Positions 16,232 through 24,905 of a stretch of DNA of 64,000 bases are shown one piece after another. Source of the stretch: Candidatus Villigracilis proximus (GTDB lineage: Bacteria; Chloroflexota; Anaerolineae; Anaerolineales; Villigracilaceae); assembly GCA_016715195.1 (NCBI GenBank), contig JADKBB010000019.1, positions 9,468 through 73,467 on the forward strand, written 5' to 3'. The translations under genes and the position numbers were made by a program. The first letter of the stretch is position 1, and the number at the start of each line of letters is the position of its first letter. The notes beneath the pieces are model-generated. The model searched no databases, was not told the DNA's origin, and worked only from the letters and a program-made list of their open reading frames with translations.

Positions 16232-17026
16232 TTACCTCTTTTTGCGCGGAAGTATGCGCGGCATAAATGATGGGGTGTTTGCGATATATTCAGCGTAGCC
16301 GGGTTTTGTGTCTTTTAATGATTTTTCAAGCATGGCGACACCAGAGACATTTCTTAATAGATAGGTCATGATGAGCGGACTGAAGATCGTCCACCATGCA
16401 CCGCTGATGAGGGCCAGCAGATAGAAGCCCCACCATTGAACCGCGTCGCCCCAATAGTTTGGGTGACGGGTGACGCTCCAGAAGCCGGTGGTGAGTAATT
16501 TGCCTTTGTTGGCCCGGTCTGCTTTGAAACGTGCCAGTTGATAATCGCCGCCAGCTTCAAAGGCGAAGCCTGTCAGCCAGATAATTGCTGTGATGAGGTC
16601 GTAGCAGGCCAGAGCGGAGTTTGATGCGCTGCCCGTTTGCGTCGCCAAAAGCGGAGTGGAAATAATCCACAATAAAATACCTTGCAGCAGGAAGACCTTG
16701 AAAAAACTGCGCCACCACCAATCTTTGCCAGCTTCTTCTCTCCATTTGGCGTATCGGAAGTCTTCGGGCTTGCCGTGATTGCGTTGGAAAATATAAAGCG
16801 ATAGGCGCAAACCCCAAATGGTAGTGATGATGCCAAGCAGAATGGTGCGCGCACTCATTTCGCCGGGGATCAGTAGCGTGCCGACCCAGAAAGTGATGAC
16901 GAAACCCGTGCCCCAAAAAATATCGACGATGCTGGAGTTTTTGAGGGCGAGGCTAAGCAGCCAAAGCGCAGTCATTAAGCCAAGAATGACGAGGCCTGAG
17001 TTGAGCCAGAGATTTAAAAATGACAT
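16232..17026 (-). CDS. DUF1295 protein (steroid 5-alpha-reductase-like membrane enzyme)
   Basis: Membrane protein of 264 residues with about six helices, in the DUF1295/steroid 5-alpha reductase C-terminal superfamily. The C-terminal half has GFWSVTRHPNYWGDAVQWW, the conserved RHPNY.G motif that binds NADPH in relatives, and PGYAEYIANTPSFMPR near the end. Reduction of an unsaturated lipid (sterol- or carotenoid-like) is plausible from the family but unproven. It starts 3 nt after degV. Confidence 0.82.
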   Translation of the reverse strand: MSFLNLWLNSGLVILGLMTALWLLSLALKNSSIVDIFWGTGFVITFWVGTLLIPGEMSARTILLGIITTIWGLRLSLYIFQRNHGKPEDFRYAKWREEAGKDWWWRSFFKVFLLQGILLWIISTPLLATQTGSASNSALACYDLITAIIWLTGFAFEAGGDYQLARFKADRANKGKLLTTGFWSVTRHPNYWGDAVQWWGFYLLALISGAWWTIFSPLIMTYLLRNVSGVAMLEKSLKDTKPGYAEYIANTPSFMPRILPRKKR

Positions 17027-17029
17027 AAA

Positions 17030-17866
17030 TTATTCCTTTGAGATACAGGCAAACCCGAGCGCGCCAATTCCAAGATGCGCGCCGAGGGCTGGGGTGATCT
17101 GAACGATGGGGACTTCACCCTGCGGAAAGAAGGAGCGTACCTGTTCGTAAAGCGCTTCGGCTTCTTCCTGAACTCCGGCGTGAAGGATGGCAAGTTTTTC
17201 ATAGGGGGCGTATTCGGTCAGCCAGCCAAGCAAACGCGCCGTTGCTTTTTTTTGTGTGCGGGTGCGGTGTGCGGTGGCTTTGCCCATGTTCATGTGCAGC
17301 AGGGGTTTGATCTGTAGGATTTCTCCAAACCTTGCTATGGCAAAATTCATTCGTCCGCTGCGGCGCAGGTATTCGAGAGTTTTCAAAGATGCGAAAACGT
17401 AGGTGCGTTTCATTGTTTCCTGAAGCGCGGAAATGATCTCATCTAATTTGCTGCCAGCCTGTGCAAGTTGAGCGGCTTTTTCAACGAGGAAACCGGTGCC
17501 AAGGCTGAGTTGGCTCGAATCCAGTACGGTGACGGGGATGCGGGTATATTGTTCGGCGGCAATGCGCGCCGAGTTGACTGTGGCGCTTAATGTTTCAGAG
17601 ATGTGAATGGACAAAATAGCTTGCGCGCCTTCTTCAGCGAGACGTTCATAGGCTTGAGTAAAGACATCCACGCCGGGGGTGGCGGTCTTTGGGGAAGTTT
17701 CGTATGTGGGCAGTTGATCGTAGAACTCGGTTCGTGAGAGGTCTATGCCGTCGAGAAAGGTTTTTTCGCCCACGTTGATATGCAATGGGACGACTGTAAT
17801 TTTATGTCTGGCCACGATTTCAACCGGCAGGTCACAGGTGCTGTCAGTAACAATACGAATATTCAT
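17030..17866 (-). CDS. DegV family fatty-acid-binding protein
   Basis: DegV/FakB-type protein that binds a fatty acid for a FakA-like kinase. Start ATG 17866 (MNIRIVTDSTCDLP) is chosen for the AAAGGA 8 nt upstream. RIVTDSTCDLP is the canonical opening; TSPKTATPGVDVF contains the TSQP-like loop, and LSIHISETLSATVNSA and VLDSSQLSLGTGF follow in family order. Length of 278 residues is normal. No fakA is in the window. Confidence 0.88.
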   Translation of the reverse strand: MNIRIVTDSTCDLPVEIVARHKITVVPLHINVGEKTFLDGIDLSRTEFYDQLPTYETSPKTATPGVDVFTQAYERLAEEGAQAILSIHISETLSATVNSARIAAEQYTRIPVTVLDSSQLSLGTGFLVEKAAQLAQAGSKLDEIISALQETMKRTYVFASLKTLEYLRRSGRMNFAIARFGEILQIKPLLHMNMGKATAHRTRTQKKATARLLGWLTEYAPYEKLAILHAGVQEEAEALYEQVRSFFPQGEVPIVQITPALGAHLGIGALGFACISKE

Positions 17867-17977
17867 TGTGATATTCCTTTTCAATTCTTTCTTTTGATTC
17901 GATGCACTGCGCAACTTTTAAAAATAGGGGCAGGCAGCGGATTATTTTTAAATAGGCAAAATTTCTACTTGTAATCT

Positions 17978-18376
17978 TTATGCTAATCGGCTGGCTTGTG
18001 CTCTTAACCAGGCTTTGATCGGCTCACCCTGACCATTGATGTGTTGATCCACTGCTTGTGAATAGGTTTCCATGAAGTAGGTCAATTCCTGGGGAGGTCT
18101 TTCATAGGATTGGAGCAATACCTTGAGCCATTCCATTTCATCGGTGACATGTTCCATATCTCCGAGCTGCAGGGCGGCGGTGATGTTGTCACCTAGAAAT
18201 TGAATGCCCGTGTTTAAATTTTCAGCATTGATCCCGAACGGTTCAGCCAGTTGTTTAATGGTGCTTTCAATGTGGGTGCGCTTGGATACAAACGCTTGAT
18301 GCGCAGCAAGATGCTGCGGGGAGGCGGCGTGGTAAGCGTTGACGTTGTTCTTTGTCTTTAGTAATTTTTCTACTTT
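17978..18376 (-). pseudogene. C-terminal region of the MerR/B12 regulator, downstream of an in-frame UGA
   Basis: The minus strand is open for 133 codons in the same frame as the MerR/B12 gene, separated from it only by the UGA at 18377-18379, and it has no start codon near its beginning. It reads KVEKLLKTKNN, then a helical stretch that includes QALQLGDMEHV-like content (AALQLGDMEHVTDEMEW) and ends at a TAA. It looks like the regulator's own C-terminal helical domain cut off by a nonsense codon or a sequence error. The UGA is not at a Cys-type position and no hairpin follows, so selenocysteine is unlikely. Confidence 0.55.
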
Positions 18377-19300
18377 TCAAGGAAGTTTCAATGTGCTGCC
18401 CAGGTAGTCGCCTGGTATTTGATGGATCAGATTGGGAAGAATGTTAAAGATGCGTCCGCCGAATCCAACAGGTGTATTTTGATTGATCAGATTAAGGGCA
18501 GTCGCCTGTAACGCGGCGGCGCTGATCAGAGTCTGAGCTACGAGGATGGTCAGGTTGGCATGTACGGCTGACACGGTTTCTTTAAATTGTTCAGCGGGTA
18601 CATTGGCGCCGAGATAGATCACATTCAATCCGCGGCGGCGCAGGAGCAGCGAAAGAAGTAAAGGCGTGAAGGTGTGCCATTCATTGGGCGGGCAGCCGAT
18701 CAGTACTGTTTGGTTGCGCGTTGGTGCAGGGGATGCGCTGAGTAATGCATCGAGGCGGCGCATGGCAAGACCCGATGCAAAGTGCTCCTGTTGTACCGAA
18801 GCGTTGTTCTCATACCAAAGTGCGCCGATCTCAGCCATGCCTTTTTGTAAAACGTCCATGCAAACGGCTTCAACCGGGAAAATTGAAAAGGCCTGATTCA
18901 AGACTTGCTCGGCGTTTGTTTCGCTAAAATTTAAGCAGGCTGCGATCCATTGCGCGCGCAGGGCTGTCAGATTGGTATCAGGTGAGACGTACATGGCAGG
19001 AATCATTTGAACGGCCGATAAAGATGAAGGGGTAAAACCAGCCAGCGGGTCCACGCCTGATGCGTGGTGTTCATTCCACAAGTCCACTGCGCGTGAGATC
19101 GAAAGCCCTTCGGCTTGACGCGCCATCAGCCATTTGATCGTCTCAATATCATATTGCGAATAGAGACGGTGCCCGCCTGCCGTACGTTGGGGCATGGGTA
19201 AACCGTAGCGTCGTTCCCAGGCGCGCAGAGTGTCTGCCGCAATATTGGTTTCTTGCAGAACGACTTTCAGGTTGAAGGCGGGATTTTTGCTAAGGGACAT
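18377..19300 (-). CDS. MerR-family regulator with cobalamin-binding domain (CarH/LitR-like)
   Basis: Light-sensing repressor type: in the dark, adenosylcobalamin promotes DNA binding; light breaks the complex. The N-terminal MerR helix-turn-helix (about residues 8-75) has DTLRAWERRYGLPMPQRTAGGHRLYS. A four-helix cap carries LWYENNASVQQEH, matching the W...EH motif that covers the cofactor in CarH. The Rossmann B12 domain shows NEWHTF in place of the usual ExH..G lower-ligand loop and YLGANVP. It lies 24 nt after crtI and is probably co-transcribed, giving autoregulation. Its frame continues past the UGA for 133 codons (see 17978-18376), so this product may be shortened. Confidence 0.88.
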   Translation of the reverse strand: MSLSKNPAFNLKVVLQETNIAADTLRAWERRYGLPMPQRTAGGHRLYSQYDIETIKWLMARQAEGLSISRAVDLWNEHHASGVDPLAGFTPSSLSAVQMIPAMYVSPDTNLTALRAQWIAACLNFSETNAEQVLNQAFSIFPVEAVCMDVLQKGMAEIGALWYENNASVQQEHFASGLAMRRLDALLSASPAPTRNQTVLIGCPPNEWHTFTPLLLSLLLRRRGLNVIYLGANVPAEQFKETVSAVHANLTILVAQTLISAAALQATALNLINQNTPVGFGGRIFNILPNLIHQIPGDYLGSTLKLP

Positions 19301-19324
19301 TATTGGTTTCTCCGAAACGGGAAA

Positions 19325-20857
19325 TTAGGCTTTGGCAACCTCAGTTGCTCTTGCCATGTTTTGTACAGATATTGTACCCATTTCTTTGAGAATTCGTTCA
19401 GTTGTTAAGCGAGCGGAAAGCAGGACAATGGGAAGTCCCGTGCCGGGGTGGGTGGATGCGCCTGCGAAATAAAGGTTCTTATATTTCTTGTGACGATTAT
19501 GCGGACGCAGATAGCCGACCTGCCAGAAGTTGTGACTCAGCCCAAAGGCCGAACCGTTGACCAGATTGAACCGTTCCTTCCACACCTTGGGCTGGTATGA
19601 AATCTCAAACTTGATATGCGCTTCGAGATCGGTGGCTCCGAGTTCGTTGGCGAGGCGGGTGAGTACAGTCTGGCGGGCACGTTTCACCATGGCGTTCCAA
19701 TCCTGTTCACTGCGCGCATCGAGATGACCAACGGGGACCAACACGTAAAGCGTATCTTGTCCCACAGGGCCGGCTGTCGGGTCGGTGCGTTTGGGAGCAT
19801 GGACATAGAACGAAGGTACTTCAGGCAGGGTGTGGTTATTAAAGATTTGATCGAACGAAGCCTTGTAATCACCGCCCAGAAAAACATTGTGATGCGCGAT
19901 CTGTGGATATTCCTTATCCACGCCCCAATAAAACATAATGGTGGAACAGGTATAAAGTTTGTCCTCGATCAGTTTTTTTGCTTCAGCGCGATCGGGTAAT
20001 AGTTGATCGTAGATATAAGGCAGGTCTGCATTGCCTACGAAAATATCAGAATGAAACTGGCGGCCATCTTCAAGTTCAGCACCGACAACTTTTGTGTCAT
20101 TTACATGCAGGCGTTTGACAGGGGCGTTGTAAATAAATTTCACACCGAGTTTCTCAGCCACATTTGTTAATGCTTGAATGCCGGCGTACATTCCGCCCAT
20201 CGGATACCAAACTCCTTCAGCCAGTTCTGTGTATTGCAGCAGGGAGTAGGTGGCAGGCGCATCATAGGGGCTTAATCCCAGGTACATATTTTGAAATGTG
20301 AAAGCGGCTTTGAGTCTTTCATCTTTAAAGAAACGGCCCGTATTTTTATAGTGCTTGCCAAGCGCTTTAAGTTGGAAGATCAACGGCAAATTGGAAAGGC
20401 TGAAATATTCAAAAATATTAAAGAAGTTGCGCCCCACAAATTTCTCAAGCGAGATCTTGTAGTGTTTGCTGCCTTCGGCAATGTAATTCAGAAAACCCGT
20501 AAAAGCGGTCTTTTCCACTTTCTCAAGTTGAGTTTGCATCTTGCCGATATCAGAAGTCAGTTCCAGTTCCAGCCCATCATCAAAGCGCACTTTATACGTT
20601 GGATCGATGCGGCGCAAGTCAAGATGATCGCTCATCTTCTCACCGATCGAGGCAAAGGTTTCCTCCCAGACTTCAGGCATCAGAAACAGGGTTGGGCCAA
20701 TGTCAAAGCGGTGACCGTCTTTAATGATTTGGTTACAACGTCCGCCCGGGGTGTCGTTCTTCTCCAGCACGGTCACATCGTATCCATTTTTAGCGAGGCG
20801 GGCAGCAGTGGCAATTCCACCGATCCCGGCACCGATTACAGTAGCAGTTTGTTTCAT
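19325..20857 (-). CDS. crtI: Phytoene desaturase (CrtI type)
   Basis: FAD-dependent enzyme that desaturates phytoene stepwise to lycopene, 510 residues. The dinucleotide fold opens the protein: VIGAGIGGIATAARLAKNGY, then VLEKNDTPGGRCNQI. FDIGPTLFLMP is typical of CrtI. The C-terminal signature NLYFAGASTHPGTGLPIVL is the bacterial phytoene dehydrogenase motif. It is the first gene of the minus-strand run and diverges from crtB. It could in principle be a related carotenoid oxidoreductase, but pairing with crtB favours CrtI. Confidence 0.94.
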   Translation of the reverse strand: MKQTATVIGAGIGGIATAARLAKNGYDVTVLEKNDTPGGRCNQIIKDGHRFDIGPTLFLMPEVWEETFASIGEKMSDHLDLRRIDPTYKVRFDDGLELELTSDIGKMQTQLEKVEKTAFTGFLNYIAEGSKHYKISLEKFVGRNFFNIFEYFSLSNLPLIFQLKALGKHYKNTGRFFKDERLKAAFTFQNMYLGLSPYDAPATYSLLQYTELAEGVWYPMGGMYAGIQALTNVAEKLGVKFIYNAPVKRLHVNDTKVVGAELEDGRQFHSDIFVGNADLPYIYDQLLPDRAEAKKLIEDKLYTCSTIMFYWGVDKEYPQIAHHNVFLGGDYKASFDQIFNNHTLPEVPSFYVHAPKRTDPTAGPVGQDTLYVLVPVGHLDARSEQDWNAMVKRARQTVLTRLANELGATDLEAHIKFEISYQPKVWKERFNLVNGSAFGLSHNFWQVGYLRPHNRHKKYKNLYFAGASTHPGTGLPIVLLSARLTTERILKEMGTISVQNMARATEVAKA

Positions 20858-20916
20858 AATTTCTCCTTGGAAATTTACACAAACAATATTAGCAATTGAT
20901 TTTCAATCTTTATTCT

Positions 20917-20990
20917 ATTGTACACCTTGTCTATAATTTGTCAAGTTATTCTTTGCAAAACCTTGACAAATCGGATGAATCCGGTAGAAT
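20917..20990. promoter_or_regulatory. Divergent crtI/crtB promoters embedded in a 10-bp inverted repeat
   Basis: A perfect repeat ATTTGTCAAG (20936-20945)/CTTGACAAAT (20962-20971) has a 16-nt spacer. Each arm contains a consensus -35 TTGACA pointing outward: plus strand 20963-20968 with -10 TAGAAT at 20985-20990, minus strand 20939-20944 with -10 TACAAT at 20917-20922. Both spacers are 16 nt. Three TTGT units at 20918, 20927 and 20938 could be tandem half-sites of the CarH-like regulator. Confidence 0.7.
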
Positions 20991-21026
20991 ATTGCTTATC
21001 AGAGCATAATAATCATGGAGAGAAAA

Positions 21027-21974
21027 ATGCAGGCACAGGCAAACTGGGAAAGTCAATTACTCGCCCTTGCAGGGCATGTTCCACATCCATCCACCCATCC
21101 TTTTTTCTCTTATTGGGCCGGAGATGCCACCTTGCGTAGTGCCTACAAACAGGCTGATGTCATTACGGCTGCGCATAGCAAATCATTCCACTTTGCTTCC
21201 GGCTTACTCCCTGAGGAAAAACGCTCCGCCGCCCGAGCGCTTTATGCTTTCTGCCGCACAGTGGATGATATTGTGGATGAAGTTGAATTAAAAAAAGATC
21301 GCGACTTTGAACTGAACTACTGGCGGAATATTGTACAATCCGCTTCCTCCCCGACCGATGACCTGGTCGCCGCCGCATGGGCAGATACCCTTACCCGTTA
21401 CCATATCCCGCGCCACTACGCCCTGCAATTGATCGATGGCGTGGCGCGCGACCTTTCCCAATCGCGTTATCAAACGTTTGACGACCTTGCCACTTATTGC
21501 TACGGAGTTGCGTCAACGGTTGGGCTGATGAGCATGTACATTGTTGGTTTCAAGAGTCATGAGGCCGTTCCATACGCGATTAAACTCGGTGTAGCCTTGC
21601 AAATGACCAACATCCTGCGTGATGTAGGGGAGGACTATCGTAATGGGCGTCTCTACCTGCCGCGTGAAGAATTGGCTTTCTACGGAATCAACGAATCCGA
21701 TATTGCGGAAGGCCGCCTGACTGATAACTGGCGTCAGTTTATGAAATTCCAAATTGACCGCACCCGTCAACTATACAAAGATTCATGGGCAGGCGTAAAG
21801 ATGCTTGAGCGCGAAGGTCAGCTCGCCATTGGTGCCGCATCCACTTTTTACTGCGGTATTTTGGATGATATCGAAAAACACAATTACGATGTTTTCACCC
21901 GCCGCGCATCTTTGAGCGCGTGGGGAAAAATTCGTAGGATTCCCTCTTTGTGGTGGAAGATACAATCGTTGTAA
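21027..21974 (+). CDS. crtB: Phytoene synthase
   Basis: Condenses two geranylgeranyl diphosphates to phytoene. Squalene/phytoene synthase fold, with the two Asp-rich Mg2+ sites visible: CRTVDDIVDE and NILRDVGEDYRNGRLYLP. HSKSFHFASGLLP is the N-terminal family motif, and YCYGVASTVGLM is also conserved. ATG 21027 is preferred over the in-frame ATG at 21015 because GGAG lies 7 nt before it. It is transcribed from its own half of the divergent promoter and ends in a strong terminator. Confidence 0.95.
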   Translation: MQAQANWESQLLALAGHVPHPSTHPFFSYWAGDATLRSAYKQADVITAAHSKSFHFASGLLPEEKRSAARALYAFCRTVDDIVDEVELKKDRDFELNYWRNIVQSASSPTDDLVAAAWADTLTRYHIPRHYALQLIDGVARDLSQSRYQTFDDLATYCYGVASTVGLMSMYIVGFKSHEAVPYAIKLGVALQMTNILRDVGEDYRNGRLYLPREELAFYGINESDIAEGRLTDNWRQFMKFQIDRTRQLYKDSWAGVKMLEREGQLAIGAASTFYCGILDDIEKHNYDVFTRRASLSAWGKIRRIPSLWWKIQSL

Positions 21975-21993
21975 GCAGACAGCAAACCCTCCT

Positions 21994-22030
21994 ATACAAA
22001 CACGGGCGTGATGAACGCCCGTGTTTGTAT
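21994..22030 (+). terminator. Terminator after crtB
   Basis: A perfect 15-bp stem with core CACGGGCG/CGCCCGTG and a 7-nt loop, followed by TTTCT. The rest of the gap up to 22231 has no gene; it holds a GC-rich stretch around 22110-22170 with no clear structure. Confidence 0.8.
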
Positions 22031-22231
22031 TTCTGATTATCCCAAGTTGCTACGTTTAATGCTTTAGTCGCTTTGAATGGACACCCAGTAACGCACACCT
22101 GCCTTGGCGGTGCTTGAGAGCCGCTAAGGCGCGAAGATTCTATTGTTTTCTTTTGCGCCTCTCCTTGAGTTGGATTTTAATCGCCAGGTATATCGGAATG
22201 TAAATGGTTTTGATTTTGATTTATTTTCCGC

Positions 22232-22237
22232 TATAAT
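22232..22237 (+). promoter_or_regulatory. -10 box of the GDSL lipoprotein gene (leaderless-type start)
   Basis: A consensus TATAAT ends 6 nt before the ATG, with no room for a Shine-Dalgarno sequence. The transcript would begin at the start codon. Confidence 0.6.
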
Positions 22238-22243
22238 TTTGCT

Positions 22244-22933
22244 ATGAACCGCATCCTGCCTTTTATTTTTTTGATCTTATTGTCAGCGTGTTCATCCATC
22301 CCTCAACCTATACAGGAGAATACTATTCCCATGCGAGATATCCGCTATCTTGCTCTTGGCGATTCCTACACCATCGGTGAAAGTGTCGCTGAAAATGAAC
22401 GTTGGCCAAATCAACTGGCGGCCATGCTCTCCGCGCAGAATCTTAAAGCTGAAGTCACCATCATCGCCCGCACCGGCTGGACCACCGCAGAACTCTGGCA
22501 GGGGATTCAGGCCAGCCCGCCGCAAGGAACGTATGATCTGGTTTCTTTATTAATTGGCGTGAACAATCAATATCGCGGCTATAGTGTGGACGAATACCGC
22601 GAAGAATTCCGTTTCCTGTTGAATAAATCCATTGAATATGCAGGCGGAGATGCAAACCGTGTCATCGTTTTATCCATTCCAGATTGGAGCGTGACTCCCT
22701 TTGCAATTGGCCGGCGTGTAGATCTGATCTCAAATGAGATTGACCTCTATAATGCGATCAACCGCGAAGAGACCGAGTCTGCGGGCGCACATTATGTGGA
22801 TATTACGCCCATTTCGCGTGATGCTCTCGAAGATAAATCCCTGCTTGCATTCGATGGCTTACACCCATCTGCCCAAATGTATAAACTATGGGTTGAAGCA
22901 GCCCTGCCCAGTGTGCTTGAAATTTTCAAATAA
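22244..22933 (+). CDS. SGNH/GDSL hydrolase lipoprotein
   Basis: Exported esterase/lipase-like hydrolase, 229 residues. An N-terminal signal peptide ends in the lipobox LLSACSS. The SGNH blocks are visible: block I LGDSYTIGE (Ser), a Gly in RTGWTTAEL, block III GVNNQYRG (Asn), and block V FDGLHPSAQMY (Asp and His). It precedes the methylmalonyl-CoA epimerase by 36 nt. Substrate is unknown; members deacylate lipids, glycans or lysophospholipids. Confidence 0.88.
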   Translation: MNRILPFIFLILLSACSSIPQPIQENTIPMRDIRYLALGDSYTIGESVAENERWPNQLAAMLSAQNLKAEVTIIARTGWTTAELWQGIQASPPQGTYDLVSLLIGVNNQYRGYSVDEYREEFRFLLNKSIEYAGGDANRVIVLSIPDWSVTPFAIGRRVDLISNEIDLYNAINREETESAGAHYVDITPISRDALEDKSLLAFDGLHPSAQMYKLWVEAALPSVLEIFK

Positions 22934-22969
22934 GAAGTAAAATCCAATATACATTTACATTGAGGAACC

Positions 22970-23374
22970 ATGCCAAAAATCAAAGCTGTTAATCATGTTG
23001 CTGTCGTTGTGGACGATATGGAAAAGTCTTTATTGTTCTGGCGCGATGCATTGGGGATCGAATTGCACGAACTACGCGATGTCCCTGCTGAAAAATCACA
23101 AGTTGCCTTTTTGCCCGTTGCCGGCGCTGAAGTGGAATTGGTCATGCCGACCAGCGACGACTCAGGCATCGCCAAATACCTCGCCAAACGCGGACCCGGT
23201 CTGCATCACATCTGCCTTGAAGTGGATGATATCGAAGGCATGATGTCACAAATGAGGGAGAAAAATATCCGCCTTATCAACGAAGAACCGCGCACTGCGG
23301 CAGATGGGAAAAAATATGCCTTCATTCACCCTGAGTCCACGGGCGGGGTGTTGGTGGAGCTGTATCAGATCTAA
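22970..23374 (+). CDS. mce: Methylmalonyl-CoA epimerase
   Basis: Interconverts (2R)- and (2S)-methylmalonyl-CoA; glyoxalase/VOC fold with two beta-alpha-beta-beta-beta modules. NHVAVVVDDMEKSLLFWRD opens the first module with the metal-binding His, GPGLHHICLEVDDIE holds the second His, and HPESTGGVLVELYQI ends with the conserved Glu. At 134 residues it has normal family length. GAGGA lies 5 nt before the ATG. The mutase subunits are not in the window. Confidence 0.9.
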   Translation: MPKIKAVNHVAVVVDDMEKSLLFWRDALGIELHELRDVPAEKSQVAFLPVAGAEVELVMPTSDDSGIAKYLAKRGPGLHHICLEVDDIEGMMSQMREKNIRLINEEPRTAADGKKYAFIHPESTGGVLVELYQI

Positions 23375-23433
23375 ATTCCGCAGTCCCACATGAGTGGCGG
23401 TAAAGAAATTTATATACATTAAAAAGAAGATAC

Positions 23434-24873
23434 ATGCCAGAAAACATAGAAACTATTTTGAGAGACGAGTGCGGACTTGTAAAAGACCGTTTAATCATTG
23501 TAGGCGTTTCAGGAGGCCCGGATAGTTTGTGCCTGATGGAAACCCTGCGATTGGCTGGCTATTCGATTCTTGTTGCTCATTTTGATCATCAACTCCGTAT
23601 GGAATCTGGTCAGGATGCGCGCATGGTGGAAAAAACCGCCGCGCGTTTGATGTTAGGCTGCATCATTGACGGCACAGATGTACGCACATATGCCGATCAG
23701 GAAAAACTTTCATTGGAGGAGGCCGCTCGCAACCTGCGCTATCGCTTTATGTTCAACCTGGCACGCGAACGGAATGCACAGGCGGTGGCGGTGGGCCATA
23801 CAGCAGATGATCAGGTTGAAACAGTGCTGATGCATTTCCTGCGCGGCAGCGCCATCAATGGATTGAAAGGCATGTCTCATCGCTCGATCATCAAATCCTT
23901 TGATGCAAACATTCCGATCGTGCGTCCTTTGTTAAATATGTGGCGTGAAGAAACCGTGGTCTATTGCGCATCCAACGGTTTGCGTCCGCATTATGATTCG
24001 AGCAATGACTCGCTTAATTTTCAACGCAACCGCATCCGTCATCTTTTGATCCCAAATCTGGAAAGTTATAATCCAAAATTCCGCGAAGCAATTTTGCGTA
24101 TGTCGCAATCGCTAAAAGGGGATTATGTTTTTTTAATGGAGACATTGGAGACTGCCTGGCGCGCGACTGTGACCTCCGTTGATGATGAATCTGTCGCTTT
24201 TGATGCTCATCTGCTCGCCAGTCACTCGATCGGACTTCAACGCAACCTGATCAAACACGCCATGTATACTCTGCTCCCCGGGCTGGAGGTGAACTTTGCC
24301 GTGTTGGAGCGCGCTACAAAACTGATCAACGACTCTGTTGCATCTGCCCGTGTGGATTTAAAGGGTGGTGTGCGAATGTTTCGTGAGTCAAACCGCATCT
24401 ATATCTGTACACAGGATGCCGAATTGCCGTTTCATATTTGGCCGCAACTGACGAGTGCCGTGAGTGTGCCCGTCATGATTCCCGGGCAGGCGGATCTGGC
24501 GGGCGGCTGGAAATTTACCTGTGAGCGCTGGCGAATCCCGGCTTTGGCGCAGGAACAGGCAGAACGGAATGAGGACCAGTTTCAAGTCTGGTTGGATGCG
24601 GATACACTTCCTGCTTCCCTTGAATTGCGCATACGTCATCAAGGTGATCATTTTGCTCCACTGGGGATGGATGGTCATTTGCAGAAACTTTCCGATTTTT
24701 TTGTTAATGAAAAAATGCCGCAACGCGCGCGTGAACATTGGCCTTTGTTGTGCATGGGGGATACGATCATCTGGGTGCCGGGCTATCGTCCGGCTCATCC
24801 ATATCGGTTGACGGATTTAACGCGCAACGTAATTTATTTTTCTGTTGCGCGTCCGCTGGAGAAAATTCGCTAA
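23434..24873 (+). CDS. tilS: tRNA(Ile)-lysidine synthetase
   Basis: Attaches lysine to C34 of the tRNA-Ile CAU anticodon, an essential step that changes its decoding from AUG to AUA. The N-type ATP pyrophosphatase core has the P-loop GVSGGPDSLCLM, then HFDHQLR, VGHTADDQVETVLMHFLRG and NDSLNFQRNRIRHLLIP. The C-terminal part contains the TilS domain with RIRHQGDHFAPLGM and LSDFFVNEKMPQRAREHWPLL. Length of 479 residues fits the long form. Confidence 0.94.
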   Translation: MPENIETILRDECGLVKDRLIIVGVSGGPDSLCLMETLRLAGYSILVAHFDHQLRMESGQDARMVEKTAARLMLGCIIDGTDVRTYADQEKLSLEEAARNLRYRFMFNLARERNAQAVAVGHTADDQVETVLMHFLRGSAINGLKGMSHRSIIKSFDANIPIVRPLLNMWREETVVYCASNGLRPHYDSSNDSLNFQRNRIRHLLIPNLESYNPKFREAILRMSQSLKGDYVFLMETLETAWRATVTSVDDESVAFDAHLLASHSIGLQRNLIKHAMYTLLPGLEVNFAVLERATKLINDSVASARVDLKGGVRMFRESNRIYICTQDAELPFHIWPQLTSAVSVPVMIPGQADLAGGWKFTCERWRIPALAQEQAERNEDQFQVWLDADTLPASLELRIRHQGDHFAPLGMDGHLQKLSDFFVNEKMPQRAREHWPLLCMGDTIIWVPGYRPAHPYRLTDLTRNVIYFSVARPLEKIR

Positions 24874-24905
24874 AAAATCCCGTCCATTTTGGACGGGATT
24901 TTTTT
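24872..24905. terminator. Bidirectional terminator between tilS and the recombinase-like gene
   Basis: Inverted repeat with core AAATCCCGTCC/GGACGGGATTT, a 5-nt loop, and A/T runs on both sides. It serves both convergent genes. Confidence 0.9.

Noticed and set aside
18377..18379. Selenocysteine at the UGA of the MerR/B12 gene
   Set aside because: The position is not a redox Cys, and no GC-rich hairpin follows the UGA. Nonsense change or base error is more likely.
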